A stretch of 9,158 bases of DNA from Gammaproteobacteria bacterium (GCA_013372965.1 JABXIR010000218.1:1-9158), one strand, 5' to 3'; positions 1 through 7,351 are shown, counted from the first letter of the stretch. The notes: generated by a model not told the origin, from the sequence alone. Translations and numbers: made by a program.

Positions 1-2148
1 CCCAATGAGCCATGTATCGCTCTCGTGCTAGGTGGCGGCGGTGCTCGTGGCGGCGCTCATGTCGGCGTCTTGCGTGCCCTGGAAGAAAGCCGAGTACCCG
101 TTCACATCATAACGGGCACAAGTATCGGTTCCTTTATTGGTGGACTCTATGCGTCAGGCAAATCCCCCGACGAGATAGAAGCGATCCTCGCGAATAATAA
201 TTGGGCAAGAGGCTTGGGTGATCAAGTTTCCCGAGAGGACGCACCACTTCGCAGAAAACAGCAGGAAGATAACTTCCCAATCCAGCTCGGATTAGGCTTT
301 GATGGCTCAGAATTTAAATTTTCGCAAGGCGTGTCCCAAGGACAGCGAATGGGAGAGTTAATTCAGCGCTCTGTCGGAATGCTACCGAATTTCAGAAGTT
401 TTGATGACCTCCCGATACAATATCGAGCGATTGCAGCTGATCTCGAAACAGGGGAAGAAGTCGTTCTTGAATCGGGTAGCTTGGTCTCAGCGATGCAAGC
501 CAGCATGTCGATTCCAGGTGTCATCAAACCTCTAGAGCACGACGGACGACTGCTCGTTGATGGCGGTGTCGCCAACAACCTGCCCGTCTCGGTCGCAAAA
601 TCGTTAGGGGCCGATATCGTCATCGCGGTTGAGATTGGTACGAAACTTCCCACGCGCGAAGAGCTCACTAATGCGGTCTCGGTGCTCAATCAGCTCGTCG
701 ACTTTCTCATCAAGCAAAACGTAAACCAGCAGATATCATTACTCGAACCAAACGACATTCTCTTGCAACCAAGAAACGACGGCGTCGATATGCTCAACTT
801 TGATGGGCTGTTACAATCAATACCGGTTGGCTACAACGAAGCCGATAACCAGAGAGACCGTCTAAACGAGTTATCCCTAGATGATGCCCAATGGAACCAA
901 TACGCCGAGCGACGCCAATCTCTAGATCGCGTCGAATCTCATATTACTAGCATTACCGTTAACAACAACTCACCTCTTCGAAACGACATCATCCTTGAGA
1001 GACTCGACATCAACGTGGGTGACGAAACAAATATGTCGTTGATTCAGTCACGCCTAAATCACGTGTACGCCCTAGACCTTTTCGAGCGCGCAGATTATTC
1101 CCTTAACACAACCGAGGAAGGACAAGAGCTCGTCGTTGACCTTCAAGAAAAAAGCTGGGGGCCAGGCTACCTCGATTTCACGATTCGCTTCGAAGACGAC
1201 TTCAGCGGCAACAGTCAATTTGAAGTCGGTGGTGTGTGGACACTCACCAACCTCAATGATATCGGTGCAGAATGGCGAACGGCGTTCATCGGCGGCACGG
1301 ATAAGCGCCTTCGAACCGAGCTCTACCTCCCGTTTGAATGGGCGCCACTCAACCACTACTGGACGACCGGCGCTGAGTTCTACCGAGATTATCGCAGCGA
1401 CACCAACGATCAAATAGGCACTGTCAATTACATGATGAGCGAGTCATCTGCCTGGCTCGGCACCGGTTGGAACTTTAACGATCGTACACGGATCGAAGCG
1501 GGATACTTTGCGGCTAGCGGTCACGTGAGACTGCCAATCGTCCAAGGATCGCTCTTAAACGGGCAACGACTCGACTATAGTCGTGATGGCTTCTATACCG
1601 ATTTCATTTACGACTCGCTGGATTCGCTTGTGTTCCCGCGTAAGGGCCACCGAATTTGGCTTCGAGGCGAATCATCCGACGATGAGATCGCCAATATTCA
1701 GAGCTCTCCTAATACATTTCAGTTCCGTGCGGATAGTGTCGGTAGCTGGGGCGATCATACCGTTTCCGCGACGCTTCGCGGTGAGAGCTTCAGTCGTGAC
1801 GATCTCGCCTCAGGCGTAACGCTCTTCGAGCTTGGCGGATTCATGAATCTATCGGGTCTCCCACCGAACTCTATCGCGGGAAACCATCTCCGATACGGCA
1901 ACGTTAACTATCGATATCAGCTGCTCGAAAATGATTTTGGCTTGTTCAAGTCGCCGGTGTTCGTCGGCGCCGCATACGAGCGAGGCAATGTTTGGAGTGA
2001 GCGTTCGGACATTCGCTGGAACGATACGATCGAGACGGGTGCCGTTTACCTTGGTATCGACAGTCCGATTGGGCCGATATTCTTAGCGTATGGACGTGCC
2101 GAAGGACAAACCGATAGCTTGTATTTTTACTTGGGTAGCACACTGTAA
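1..2148 (+). CDS. Patatin-like phospholipase with POTRA and C-terminal outer-membrane barrel (PlpD-like, type Vd secretion), 5' truncated
   Basis: Predicted lipid acyl hydrolase carried on its own outer-membrane transporter. The frame is open to base 1 (PNEPCIALVLGGGGARGG), so the true start and signal peptide lie outside the window; a GTG at 25 sits inside the conserved oxyanion loop and is not a credible start. Numbering from that GTG: glycine-rich oxyanion loop at residues 3-10, nucleophile Ser33 in GTSIG, catalytic Asp179 in DGG. These complete the patatin Ser-Asp dyad. A single POTRA-like segment follows at about 305-375, then a beta-strand-rich surface-antigen barrel to the C-terminus at about 380-707. 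This domain order is that of PlpD-type (type Vd) autotransporters, in which the patatin domain is carried to the surface or released. The last residues are LYFYLGSTL, ending in Leu rather than the aromatic residue usual for BAM substrates. It converges on hemN with 6 bases between stop codons. Family assignment is strong; the substrate and whether the enzyme is released cannot be read from sequence. Confidence 0.93.
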   Translation, partial: PNEPCIALVLGGGGARGGAHVGVLRALEESRVPVHIITGTSIGSFIGGLYASGKSPDEIEAILANNNWARGLGDQVSREDAPLRRKQQEDNFPIQLGLGFDGSEFKFSQGVSQGQRMGELIQRSVGMLPNFRSFDDLPIQYRAIAADLETGEEVVLESGSLVSAMQASMSIPGVIKPLEHDGRLLVDGGVANNLPVSVAKSLGADIVIAVEIGTKLPTREELTNAVSVLNQLVDFLIKQNVNQQISLLEPNDILLQPRNDGVDMLNFDGLLQSIPVGYNEADNQRDRLNELSLDDAQWNQYAERRQSLDRVESHITSITVNNNSPLRNDIILERLDINVGDETNMSLIQSRLNHVYALDLFERADYSLNTTEEGQELVVDLQEKSWGPGYLDFTIRFEDDFSGNSQFEVGGVWTLTNLNDIGAEWRTAFIGGTDKRLRTELYLPFEWAPLNHYWTTGAEFYRDYRSDTNDQIGTVNYMMSESSAWLGTGWNFNDRTRIEAGYFAASGHVRLPIVQGSLLNGQRLDYSRDGFYTDFIYDSLDSLVFPRKGHRIWLRGESSDDEIANIQSSPNTFQFRADSVGSWGDHTVSATLRGESFSRDDLASGVTLFELGGFMNLSGLPPNSIAGNHLRYGNVNYRYQLLENDFGLFKSPVFVGAAYERGNVWSERSDIRWNDTIETGAVYLGIDSPIGPIFLAYGRAEGQTDSLYFYLGSTL

Positions 2149-2158
2149 CGTGTGCTAC
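2135..2158. terminator. Hairpin overlapping both convergent stop codons (patatin gene/hemN)
   Basis: GTAGCACAC (2135-2143) and GTGTGCTAC (2150-2158) form a perfect 9-bp stem with loop TGTAAC. The patatin TAA (2146-2148) is in the loop and the hemN TAG (2157-2155) is in the 3' arm. Position between convergent genes suggests a bidirectional transcript end. Neither strand has a run of T after the stem, so it is not a canonical intrinsic terminator; Rho-assisted termination or 3'-end protection is equally possible. Confidence 0.5.
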
Positions 2159-3522
2159 ACAACCTTCGAAAAAGCTGGCTGACGCTTTGCGCTGAGGTAG
2201 GCGTCGAAAGCCATCGCAACTCGTCTTACAAAAAGCAAACCTCGATGAGTCACTCTAAGCTCGACCTCATCATTGGAGACGAGGCCATCCTCCATCAAAT
2301 CACTGAGCTGCTCGATCTCGCTGGCAAAGTATCGATCAAAGCTCACACCATAAGCCGCTGCAAACTGACGTTTATCGACCTTAAACTGACACATCAACGC
2401 CTTAATCACCCAACCTCTTAATAAGTCTTCCGGCAGTCGATCGAAGCCCACGGCGACTGGCGATAAGCCGCCATCGATCGATGCATAATAGTCTTTTAAG
2501 GCTTTATCATTTTGCAACACCGTACCATTGATGTCACTGATCGAGCTAACACCAATCGCCAGTAGATCGATATCTGGGTCGGCGGTATATCCTTGAAAGT
2601 TTCTGTTTAGTGAGCCCGATTCGGCGGCCTGCGCCAACTCATCACTCGGCAAAGCGAAATGATCCATTCCCACTTCACGATACCCCGCTTGTGCTAACCA
2701 GCGCTGCGCTGACAGCATTAGTTTTAACTTATCATGCCCAACGGGGAGTTCGTCCGTTGCGATGAGTCGCTGAGCTTTAAACCGCCTCGGCAAATGTGCA
2801 TAACTAAACAGGGAAACGCGATCAAAGCCAAACTGGACAACATCGTCGACCGTCTTTTTGAAAGTCACCAGACTCTGCCTTGGTAATCCATAGATCAGAT
2901 CGGCATTAATTGACTTAAACCCGAGTGACTTTGCTCGCCTAACCAAGTCGCCGATATGCTCGGAGCTCTGAATTCGGTTAATCGCATTCTGCACGGATTC
3001 ATCGGTATCTTGTATCCCGATGCTCAATCGAGAGAAGCCGAGATCGCACAATAGGTTGATGTAATCAACCTCGATGCTTCTAGAGTCGAGTTCAATACTG
3101 GCCTCGAACACCTGGCTCTTTGAAAAACTGCACTCGATGGCCGTCATCAATCGAGCAATTTGACTTGACGTTAAGAAACTCGGAGTACCACCTCCTAAAT
3201 GCAACGATCGCAGCTTCCGTCCGCTAATCGAGTCCCCGAGCTGTTGAAGCTCTTTGATAAGCGCATCGACATAGCGCTCGGCTTTGAACTGGTCATTCGA
3301 CACAATTTTATTACAGCCGCAGTAATAGCAAAGCTTGTGACAAAACGGGATATGAACGTATAGGGCAATCGGTTGTTCAGGTCGCGACGCAATCAGCGCT
3401 GATCGGTCTTCCCTTGCTTTTGAATCGTTCATTTCCAGTGCAGTTGGATAAGAGGTGTAACGCGGCCCTGCGATGTCGTATTTATCGCAGAGCGTCAAGA
3501 GATCTTCGAAGTTGTTAACCAT
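2155..3522 (-). CDS. hemN: Oxygen-independent coproporphyrinogen III dehydrogenase (radical SAM)
   Basis: Converts coproporphyrinogen III to protoporphyrinogen IX by two oxidative decarboxylations without oxygen; cytoplasmic haem biosynthesis. The 455-residue length is close to E. coli HemN (457). Visible hallmarks in order: PRYTSYPTA substrate motif (20-28), radical-SAM cysteines in CHKLCYYCGC (Cys61, 65, 68 for the 4Fe-4S cluster, plus Cys70 as in HemN proper), GGGTP (110-114), GIQD (169-172), YAHLP (241-245), RNFQGYT, and the HemN C-terminal domain ending in a LLFVRR-AFDAYL helix. The CxxxCxxCxC form and the N-terminal PRYTSYPT motif separate it from HemW-like relatives. The SAM-contacting E-x-D-P-R stretch reads ELDSR here, a Pro to Ser change. 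ATG start is supported by AGGG 6 bases upstream. The gene lies 55 bases after the ABC permease on the same strand and has its own promoter. No FNR/ANR box (TTGAT-N4-ATCAA) was found upstream, although hemN is often under such control. Confidence 0.96.
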   Translation of the reverse strand: MVNNFEDLLTLCDKYDIAGPRYTSYPTALEMNDSKAREDRSALIASRPEQPIALYVHIPFCHKLCYYCGCNKIVSNDQFKAERYVDALIKELQQLGDSISGRKLRSLHLGGGTPSFLTSSQIARLMTAIECSFSKSQVFEASIELDSRSIEVDYINLLCDLGFSRLSIGIQDTDESVQNAINRIQSSEHIGDLVRRAKSLGFKSINADLIYGLPRQSLVTFKKTVDDVVQFGFDRVSLFSYAHLPRRFKAQRLIATDELPVGHDKLKLMLSAQRWLAQAGYREVGMDHFALPSDELAQAAESGSLNRNFQGYTADPDIDLLAIGVSSISDINGTVLQNDKALKDYYASIDGGLSPVAVGFDRLPEDLLRGWVIKALMCQFKVDKRQFAAAYGVSFDRYFASEIEQLSDLMEDGLVSNDEVELRVTHRGLLFVRRVAMAFDAYLSAKRQPAFSKVV

Positions 3523-3548
3523 GGTGGGCCCTAATAATCACTGCCCGC

Positions 3549-3577
3549 ATTATATAACCCTACGTTATGTAGGTAAA
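3549..3577 (-). promoter_or_regulatory. Sigma-70-type promoter of hemN with spacer palindrome
   Basis: On the minus strand a perfect -10 TATAAT (3554-3549) is preceded, with a 17-base spacer, by TTTACC (3577-3572), which matches TTGACA at 4 of 6 bases. Predicted start is near 3542, giving a leader of about 20 bases. The -35 abuts the stop codon of the permease gene (3578-3580), so hemN can be transcribed independently of the exporter. CCTAC (3559-3563) and GTAGG (3569-3573), 5 bases apart, form a palindrome inside the spacer that could be an operator. Confidence 0.6.
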
Positions 3578-4591
3578 TTAATTATCTCCCCATTTAAACA
3601 ATCTAGCGGCGATTCCGAGAAAGACCAACGTCATGACGAAAAGCGTGATTAGAGAAGGGGCAATGTCGACTAAACTCCCCCCATCAAGCATCACTGAGCG
3701 GGCGGCTGAAAGCGCGTGCGTGAGCGGGAATATGTTTGCTGCCCACTGAATTGCAGGGGCCGCACCCTCAAGCGAAAACCAGACTCCGGAGAGCAGCATC
3801 ATGGGCCAAGTAATTAAATTAAGCAGACCACCCGCAAGCTCTTCACTGCCAGAGCGCGCCGAGACGAGCAGCCCAAGACTAATCATCGACATTGCGGCCA
3901 AGGCGGCAATCAACAATAGGGCAGCTGCATTACCCTTAATGATAAAGTCGAACAGCAAGGCCATTGCCGTGAAGATCGAGGTGGTAATGAAGAGCACCAC
4001 GAGCAACCTCGATGCCACTTGCGCGCTTAGAAACATAAACGGCGTCACGGGCGTGGCTTGAAAACGCTTCAATACGCCATTCTTTCGATAACGGACGATG
4101 ACATAGCCTACACCGAAGAGACAGCTAAACATCATATTCATCCCCAAGATGCCTGGCGCAACCCAATCGAGGTAACGAATCGGCTCGCCCGTCACGGAGG
4201 CGGCTTCGGCGGTAACTAGCAGATTCGACCGAACCAATTGCTCTGTGATGTACCCTGAGGGGCTGTCGTCGTTCAACCAATACTGAATCGAAAGATCACC
4301 GGGCATTACGACTAAATCAACTCGGTGGTAACGAAGCTTTTCGAGCGCAGCTTCGAGGTCTTCGTACTCAATGAAATCAACATAACGAAGCGAAGTCGTA
4401 TCGAGAAACTGCGCTCGGTCGTCGCTGTTGCCGACCCAACCAACGTGATACTGGACTTTATCGTCATTGTTAAACATGAAAGCGAAGCCAATGATCAATA
4501 GAACCGGGAACATCAAGTTCCAACCTAAGGTTGCTCTGTCTCTCCAGAACTCGATATTTCGTGCTTTGAATATCGCCCAAAATGCTTTCAT
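3578..4591 (-). CDS. ABC-2 type exporter permease
   Basis: Membrane subunit of a two-component ABC exporter. It is 337 residues with the ABC-2 layout: amphipathic N-terminus (1-20), TM1 at about 23-40, a hydrophilic, probably periplasmic domain at about 41-143 (typical of the long ABC-2 subfamily), then hydrophobic segments at about 145-166, 188-214, 222-244, 252-272 and 311-333. The conserved cytoplasmic loop YRKNGVLKRFQATPV (168-182) and the NLITWPMMLLSGVWF segment (258-272) are characteristic of this family (the YhhJ/YadH/NatB-like group). Its ATG is 1 base after the ATPase stop (TAATATG), and GAGGG near the end of the ATPase gene serves as ribosome binding site, so the pair is translationally coupled. 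Substrate unknown: ABC-2 permeases move drugs, polysaccharides, peptides or lipids. It could act as a homodimer with two ATPase copies. Confidence 0.9.
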   Translation of the reverse strand: MKAFWAIFKARNIEFWRDRATLGWNLMFPVLLIIGFAFMFNNDDKVQYHVGWVGNSDDRAQFLDTTSLRYVDFIEYEDLEAALEKLRYHRVDLVVMPGDLSIQYWLNDDSPSGYITEQLVRSNLLVTAEAASVTGEPIRYLDWVAPGILGMNMMFSCLFGVGYVIVRYRKNGVLKRFQATPVTPFMFLSAQVASRLLVVLFITTSIFTAMALLFDFIIKGNAAALLLIAALAAMSMISLGLLVSARSGSEELAGGLLNLITWPMMLLSGVWFSLEGAAPAIQWAANIFPLTHALSAARSVMLDGGSLVDIAPSLITLFVMTLVFLGIAARLFKWGDN

Positions 4592-4592
4592 A

Positions 4593-5471
4593 TTAAGCCC
4601 TCAAGGAATGTCCGGTCAGTTTCAAAAACAAGTCCTCTAAGTTCGGATGTTTTACCAATAGTCCGTCTAAGGATATGCCCTTCGCCTGAAGCTTCGCCAA
4701 GTCGCCCGCAACATCCGAGCTGATGTAATCTGCCCCCGTCTCGGTTTTCGTCACGTCAGCAAAGACCGCTTGAAGGTCATCGGCATCTGGAAGCGATATA
4801 ATTGCACCTTCGAAATGAGCGTTTAACAGTTGCGAGGGCGAGCCGCTCGCAATGATCTCTCCACGATCAACGATCGCGATCTCATCGCACAGCTGCTCTG
4901 CTTCATCCATATAATGAGTCGTCAGTATAATCGTCGTGCCTTGTGCTTTAATGGATCGAATTAACGACCAAAAATGACGCCGAGCCTGCGGATCAAGGCC
5001 CGTCGTTGGCTCGTCGAGAAACACTAACTTAGGCTGATTAATTAACGCTATAGCCAATAACAGTCGTTGCTTTTGTCCCCCCGACAGCTTGCGGTTGTCG
5101 CGATCTATAAAGTCCTCAAGTGCGCATAGCTGGATAAGTTCATCCACAGAACGGGGATTGGGGTAGAGCGCAGCAAACAAGTCGAGCGACTCACGCACCG
5201 TGAGGAAGTCCTGAAGCGCGGTATGCTGAAACTGAATACCGATCATTTTCGCGTATTCGGATGTCCTTGGTTTACCCTCGAACATCACCTCTCCGTCGTC
5301 GGCTTGTTTGACGCCCTCCAGAATCTCGATGGTCGTGGTCTTTCCCGCTCCGTTGGGCCCCAATAGCCCGAAACATGTTCCAGCCGCTACGCTAAAACTA
5401 ATGCCATTAACGGCCTGGACATCTCCGAAGCGTCGATACAACTGATTAACCTGCAAGATGTGAGTTGGCAT
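4593..5471 (-). CDS. ABC transporter ATP-binding protein (CcmA/DrrA type)
   Basis: Cytoplasmic ATPase that powers the downstream ABC-2 permease. All nucleotide-binding motifs are intact: Walker A GPNGAGKT (38-45), Q-loop IGIQFQ (Gln80/82), signature LSGGQ (129-133), Walker B LVFLDE (149-154, catalytic Glu154), D-loop GLD (158-160) and H-loop His186 in TTHYMDEAEQL. The 292-residue length includes a C-terminal extension of about 75 residues ending NLEDLFLKLTGHSLRA, typical of ATPases paired with ABC-2 permeases. ATG start at 5471; only a weak Shine-Dalgarno (TTGGA) lies 7 bases upstream. First gene of a two-gene operon. Nothing in the sequence defines the cargo; the neighbours (haem enzyme, exported small protein) do not point to one. 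Confidence 0.92.
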   Translation of the reverse strand: MPTHILQVNQLYRRFGDVQAVNGISFSVAAGTCFGLLGPNGAGKTTTIEILEGVKQADDGEVMFEGKPRTSEYAKMIGIQFQHTALQDFLTVRESLDLFAALYPNPRSVDELIQLCALEDFIDRDNRKLSGGQKQRLLLAIALINQPKLVFLDEPTTGLDPQARRHFWSLIRSIKAQGTTIILTTHYMDEAEQLCDEIAIVDRGEIIASGSPSQLLNAHFEGAIISLPDADDLQAVFADVTKTETGADYISSDVAGDLAKLQAKGISLDGLLVKHPNLEDLFLKLTGHSLRA

Positions 5472-5495
5472 GGTAAGTCCAATAATCTTTAGTCT

Positions 5496-5509
5496 GTGTT
5501 AACACTATA
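5496..5509 (-). promoter_or_regulatory. Possible -10 and overlapping palindrome upstream of the ABC exporter
   Basis: GTGTTAACAC (5496-5505) is a perfect 10-bp palindrome overlapping a minus-strand TATAGT (5509-5504), which could be the -10 of the exporter operon about 33 bases before its ATG. No good -35 lies at 16-18 bases, so the promoter would be weak or activator-dependent, and the palindrome is placed where a repressor could block it. Functional reading is inference. Confidence 0.3.
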
Positions 5510-5560
5510 AACTAGGGTCGCTTAATTCACCCATTTATTAGAAACCTGCTCAAATTCCGC

Positions 5561-5613
5561 TATTTTTTGCATAAATAATTTCGGAATACCGAATAACTGA
5601 AATATTTTTGCAT
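5561..5613. repeat. Direct repeat flanking a 14-bp palindrome in the divergent intergenic region
   Basis: TATTTTTTGCAT (5561-5572) and TATTTTTGCAT (5603-5613) are near-identical direct copies starting 42 bases apart, about four helical turns. Between them lies TTCGG-AATA-CCGAA (5580-5593), a perfect inverted repeat with 5-bp arms. The region is between the divergent exporter operon and the exported-protein gene, so these are candidate regulator sites. I see no convincing sigma-70 promoter for the rightward gene here. A chance origin in an AT-rich stretch is possible for the direct repeat. Confidence 0.35.
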
Positions 5614-5705
5614 CCCTCACCCATCTGCGGTCGTCGAAATTATTACAAGTGAGCTCATTACGCTCTTTGTTTAACTAAGGAACCCCCTCGAAAAGGACGA
5701 CTGAT

Positions 5706-6221
5706 ATGAACAAAACATTCACTACTGCCATCGCACTACTCGCAACGGGCGCGGCCAACGCAGCCTGTTTATCAACGGATCAATTTGATACGGCTGAATC
5801 CGCGGCCATCGCCGCATTAAATGTCGTCAACCCGCTTTCGGTCAGTGACGACCGAGTCTACATTGGCGAAGTGTTCCAAGTGGACGGTCAGTACGGCTAC
5901 GCCTGGTCACGCCTTGACGCACGAGATGACGGCGGGCGCGTGACACTAGCACACTCATCCGACGCAGAAACTGTTGCGCTATTCCGAACCAGCGGCCGCG
6001 ATAACGTAAGACTCAACAACCGCTCTATGTCGTCGCTGGATCGCCAAGCGACGCGACGACTTGACGTCGACTATTACATTGCGGATTCGTCGGGCGAACT
6101 GTACATCGCCGAAGAACACGCATCGAACTACAATCGAATCGGACCCGATAACACCATCGAATCCTCTCCTTCACTGCAGCGCGCATCGGCAGGCGATCTC
6201 CCTGGCTCTTGCGTACGCTGA
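5706..6221 (+). CDS. Exported protein with divergent DUF4329-like domain
   Basis: Small exported protein of 171 residues. The N-terminus has a short charged start (MNK), a hydrophobic core (residues 5-13) and an AxA-type cleavage region (AANAA, 16-20), so Sec export to the periplasm is likely. Cys21 follows, but there is no lipobox. Only two cysteines exist (21 and 169), near the mature ends, and could form a disulfide. Residues 27-66 (FDTAESAAIAALNVVNPLSV through VYIGEVFQVDGQYGY) resemble the start of DUF4329 as I remember it. Residues 90-97 VALFRTSG align with its vaDYHTHG segment, and SSLDRQ-YYIADSSGELY (109-133) with its closing S-x-D ... YlatPsGriy. The two metal-ligand histidines are therefore Arg94 and Ser96. 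ATG start is well supported by AAAGGA 8 bases upstream. Monocistronic by layout, divergent from the exporter. Function unknown; the domain call needs a profile search. Confidence 0.8.
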   Translation: MNKTFTTAIALLATGAANAACLSTDQFDTAESAAIAALNVVNPLSVSDDRVYIGEVFQVDGQYGYAWSRLDARDDGGRVTLAHSSDAETVALFRTSGRDNVRLNNRSMSSLDRQATRRLDVDYYIADSSGELYIAEEHASNYNRIGPDNTIESSPSLQRASAGDLPGSCVR

Positions 6222-6238
6222 GACTTTGCCTCTGCGTC

Positions 6239-6270
6239 CACACGCTGAAGTCCCTCCACTTCAGCGTGTG
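6239..6270. terminator. 13-bp perfect hairpin between convergent genes, no U-tract
   Basis: CACACGCTGAAGT (6239-6251) pairs perfectly with ACTTCAGCGTGTG (6258-6270) around loop CCCTCC. The 3' arm includes the TGA (6263-6261) and last codons of the leftward DUF2855 gene; the 5' arm begins 18 bases after the stop of the rightward exported-protein gene. This is the strongest hairpin in the window and its position implies a shared transcript end. Neither side has a T-run, so termination by polymerase alone would be unusual. Confidence 0.6.
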
Positions 6271-7298
6271 ACAACCAACATCTTATCGGGATCGACTCGA
6301 TTCCCCAGTAAATCCAACCAACCTTGCTCGACTTCAGCATCTGTCGCAAGCGTCACTAGGTCGACAAGCCCTGAAGCCCATCGTGAAAACTCGATCAAAG
6401 ACCGATCTACCGCGGACGGGTCGAACAACCCCGCTTCTGCCAACTCTTCTGCGGCATGAGGCGCAAAGAAAAACTTTCGTTTCTCCGCCAAAACACCGCC
6501 TTTTTTGGGTAAATTCTTGGTCGCGCCGATCAACCCGCAGTGAACTAGGTTATCCCCGAGGTATTCGCTAATAACATCAAGCAACCCACTATCTCCTGCG
6601 AAATCGACAATCACCGTGGCCGCCTTGCTCAACGCTCGGACTTCATCATAGCTATACACCTCGTCATAGAGTTGCGTCTCTTTAACAAAGCGTTTATTTG
6701 ACCCACTGGTCAACCCGACGACGAGAATATTTTGCGCCCGTAGTTCGTGCGCTAGTGCTAAGGCGGTTTTGCTCGATGCGCTCGTCAGTACCGCTTGCTT
6801 CGTTTCGCTATAACGCTCGAGTCGTAAGCTTTGGGCAAAAAGCCACGACGTCGTGAATAGACCTTTCAATGACATTCGATAGTGACGTAGCTCGTCGTCC
6901 TCGAAGAATTCATAACGTCGATAAATTGCAGCATTATCACCACGCTCGGGGTTAACGTCTGTAAAACCGTATCGAGTCATTCGCCCAGGCTCTACGACCA
7001 GCGCATCCGTCATTGGAAACCAACCCCAAACTAACGACCCAACGGCTAATTCGCCGATAGTAGATTCGCTAACTTCCGCAACTCCCATCACGGGCACTTG
7101 CCCCCAGAGATCATCTTGGCTTGGAAAAAACCGCCAATAGCCAAGAGAATCTCCTGCCAAAGCATAAGACACGTTATTTGCTGTCAGAGAGTAGGCCTTG
7201 AGGCGAAGTCTCACCTCACCTTCCTTTAAGACCGCGTCGTTTCGTGTGACCCACCTCATTTGGGTAAAATCAGACTTTAGAATGTGTAAACAATGCAT
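6261..7298 (-). CDS. DUF2855 family protein (MDR/zinc-free alcohol dehydrogenase-like)
   Basis: 345-residue cytoplasmic protein of the DUF2855 family, distantly related to medium-chain dehydrogenases. The family signature LTANNVSYALAGDSLGYWRFFP lies at residues 38-59 (split LTANNVSYALAG / DSLGYWRFFP). A GroES-like N-terminal half (about 25-110) is followed by a Rossmann-like half: beta strand QAVLTSASSKTALAL (169-182) in the place of the MDR glycine-rich turn, then VVGLTS (193-198). No zinc-binding Cys/His cluster is visible, so any oxidoreductase activity would be zinc-independent. Substrate is unknown for the family. ATG is supported by GAGG 8 bases upstream. It is divergent from the DUF1543 gene (53 bases between starts) and convergent with the exported-protein gene. 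A weak promoter candidate lies upstream (TTAACT, 16-base spacer, GATAAA). Full length for the family. Confidence 0.88.
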   Translation of the reverse strand: MHCLHILKSDFTQMRWVTRNDAVLKEGEVRLRLKAYSLTANNVSYALAGDSLGYWRFFPSQDDLWGQVPVMGVAEVSESTIGELAVGSLVWGWFPMTDALVVEPGRMTRYGFTDVNPERGDNAAIYRRYEFFEDDELRHYRMSLKGLFTTSWLFAQSLRLERYSETKQAVLTSASSKTALALAHELRAQNILVVGLTSGSNKRFVKETQLYDEVYSYDEVRALSKAATVIVDFAGDSGLLDVISEYLGDNLVHCGLIGATKNLPKKGGVLAEKRKFFFAPHAAEELAEAGLFDPSAVDRSLIEFSRWASGLVDLVTLATDAEVEQGWLDLLGNRVDPDKMLVVTR

Positions 7299-7351
7299 CT
7301 TGATAGCCTCAAATCGGTTTATCTCTTAGTATCAACCCAAGTTAACACGTA

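Noticed and set aside
25..27. GTG as start codon of the patatin-like gene
   Set aside because: The frame is open to base 1 and the GTG lies within the conserved strand before the oxyanion loop, leaving no signal peptide; the gene is simply cut by the window edge.
3559..3573. CCTAC/GTAGG palindrome as terminator of the ABC exporter operon
   Set aside because: The stem is only 5 bp with no following T-run, and it sits between promoter hexamers of hemN, so an operator or chance is more likely.
6061..6571. Overlapping open frames on both strands around the convergent junction, some crossing the hairpin
   Set aside because: They are Ser/Thr/Arg-rich shadows of the exported-protein and DUF2855 genes with no ribosome binding sites or recognisable motifs.
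7341..7348. GTTAACAC shared with the palindrome at 5496-5505
   Set aside because: Only half of the palindrome is present, and an 8-base match in 9 kb on two strands is not improbable; insufficient to propose a shared regulator.
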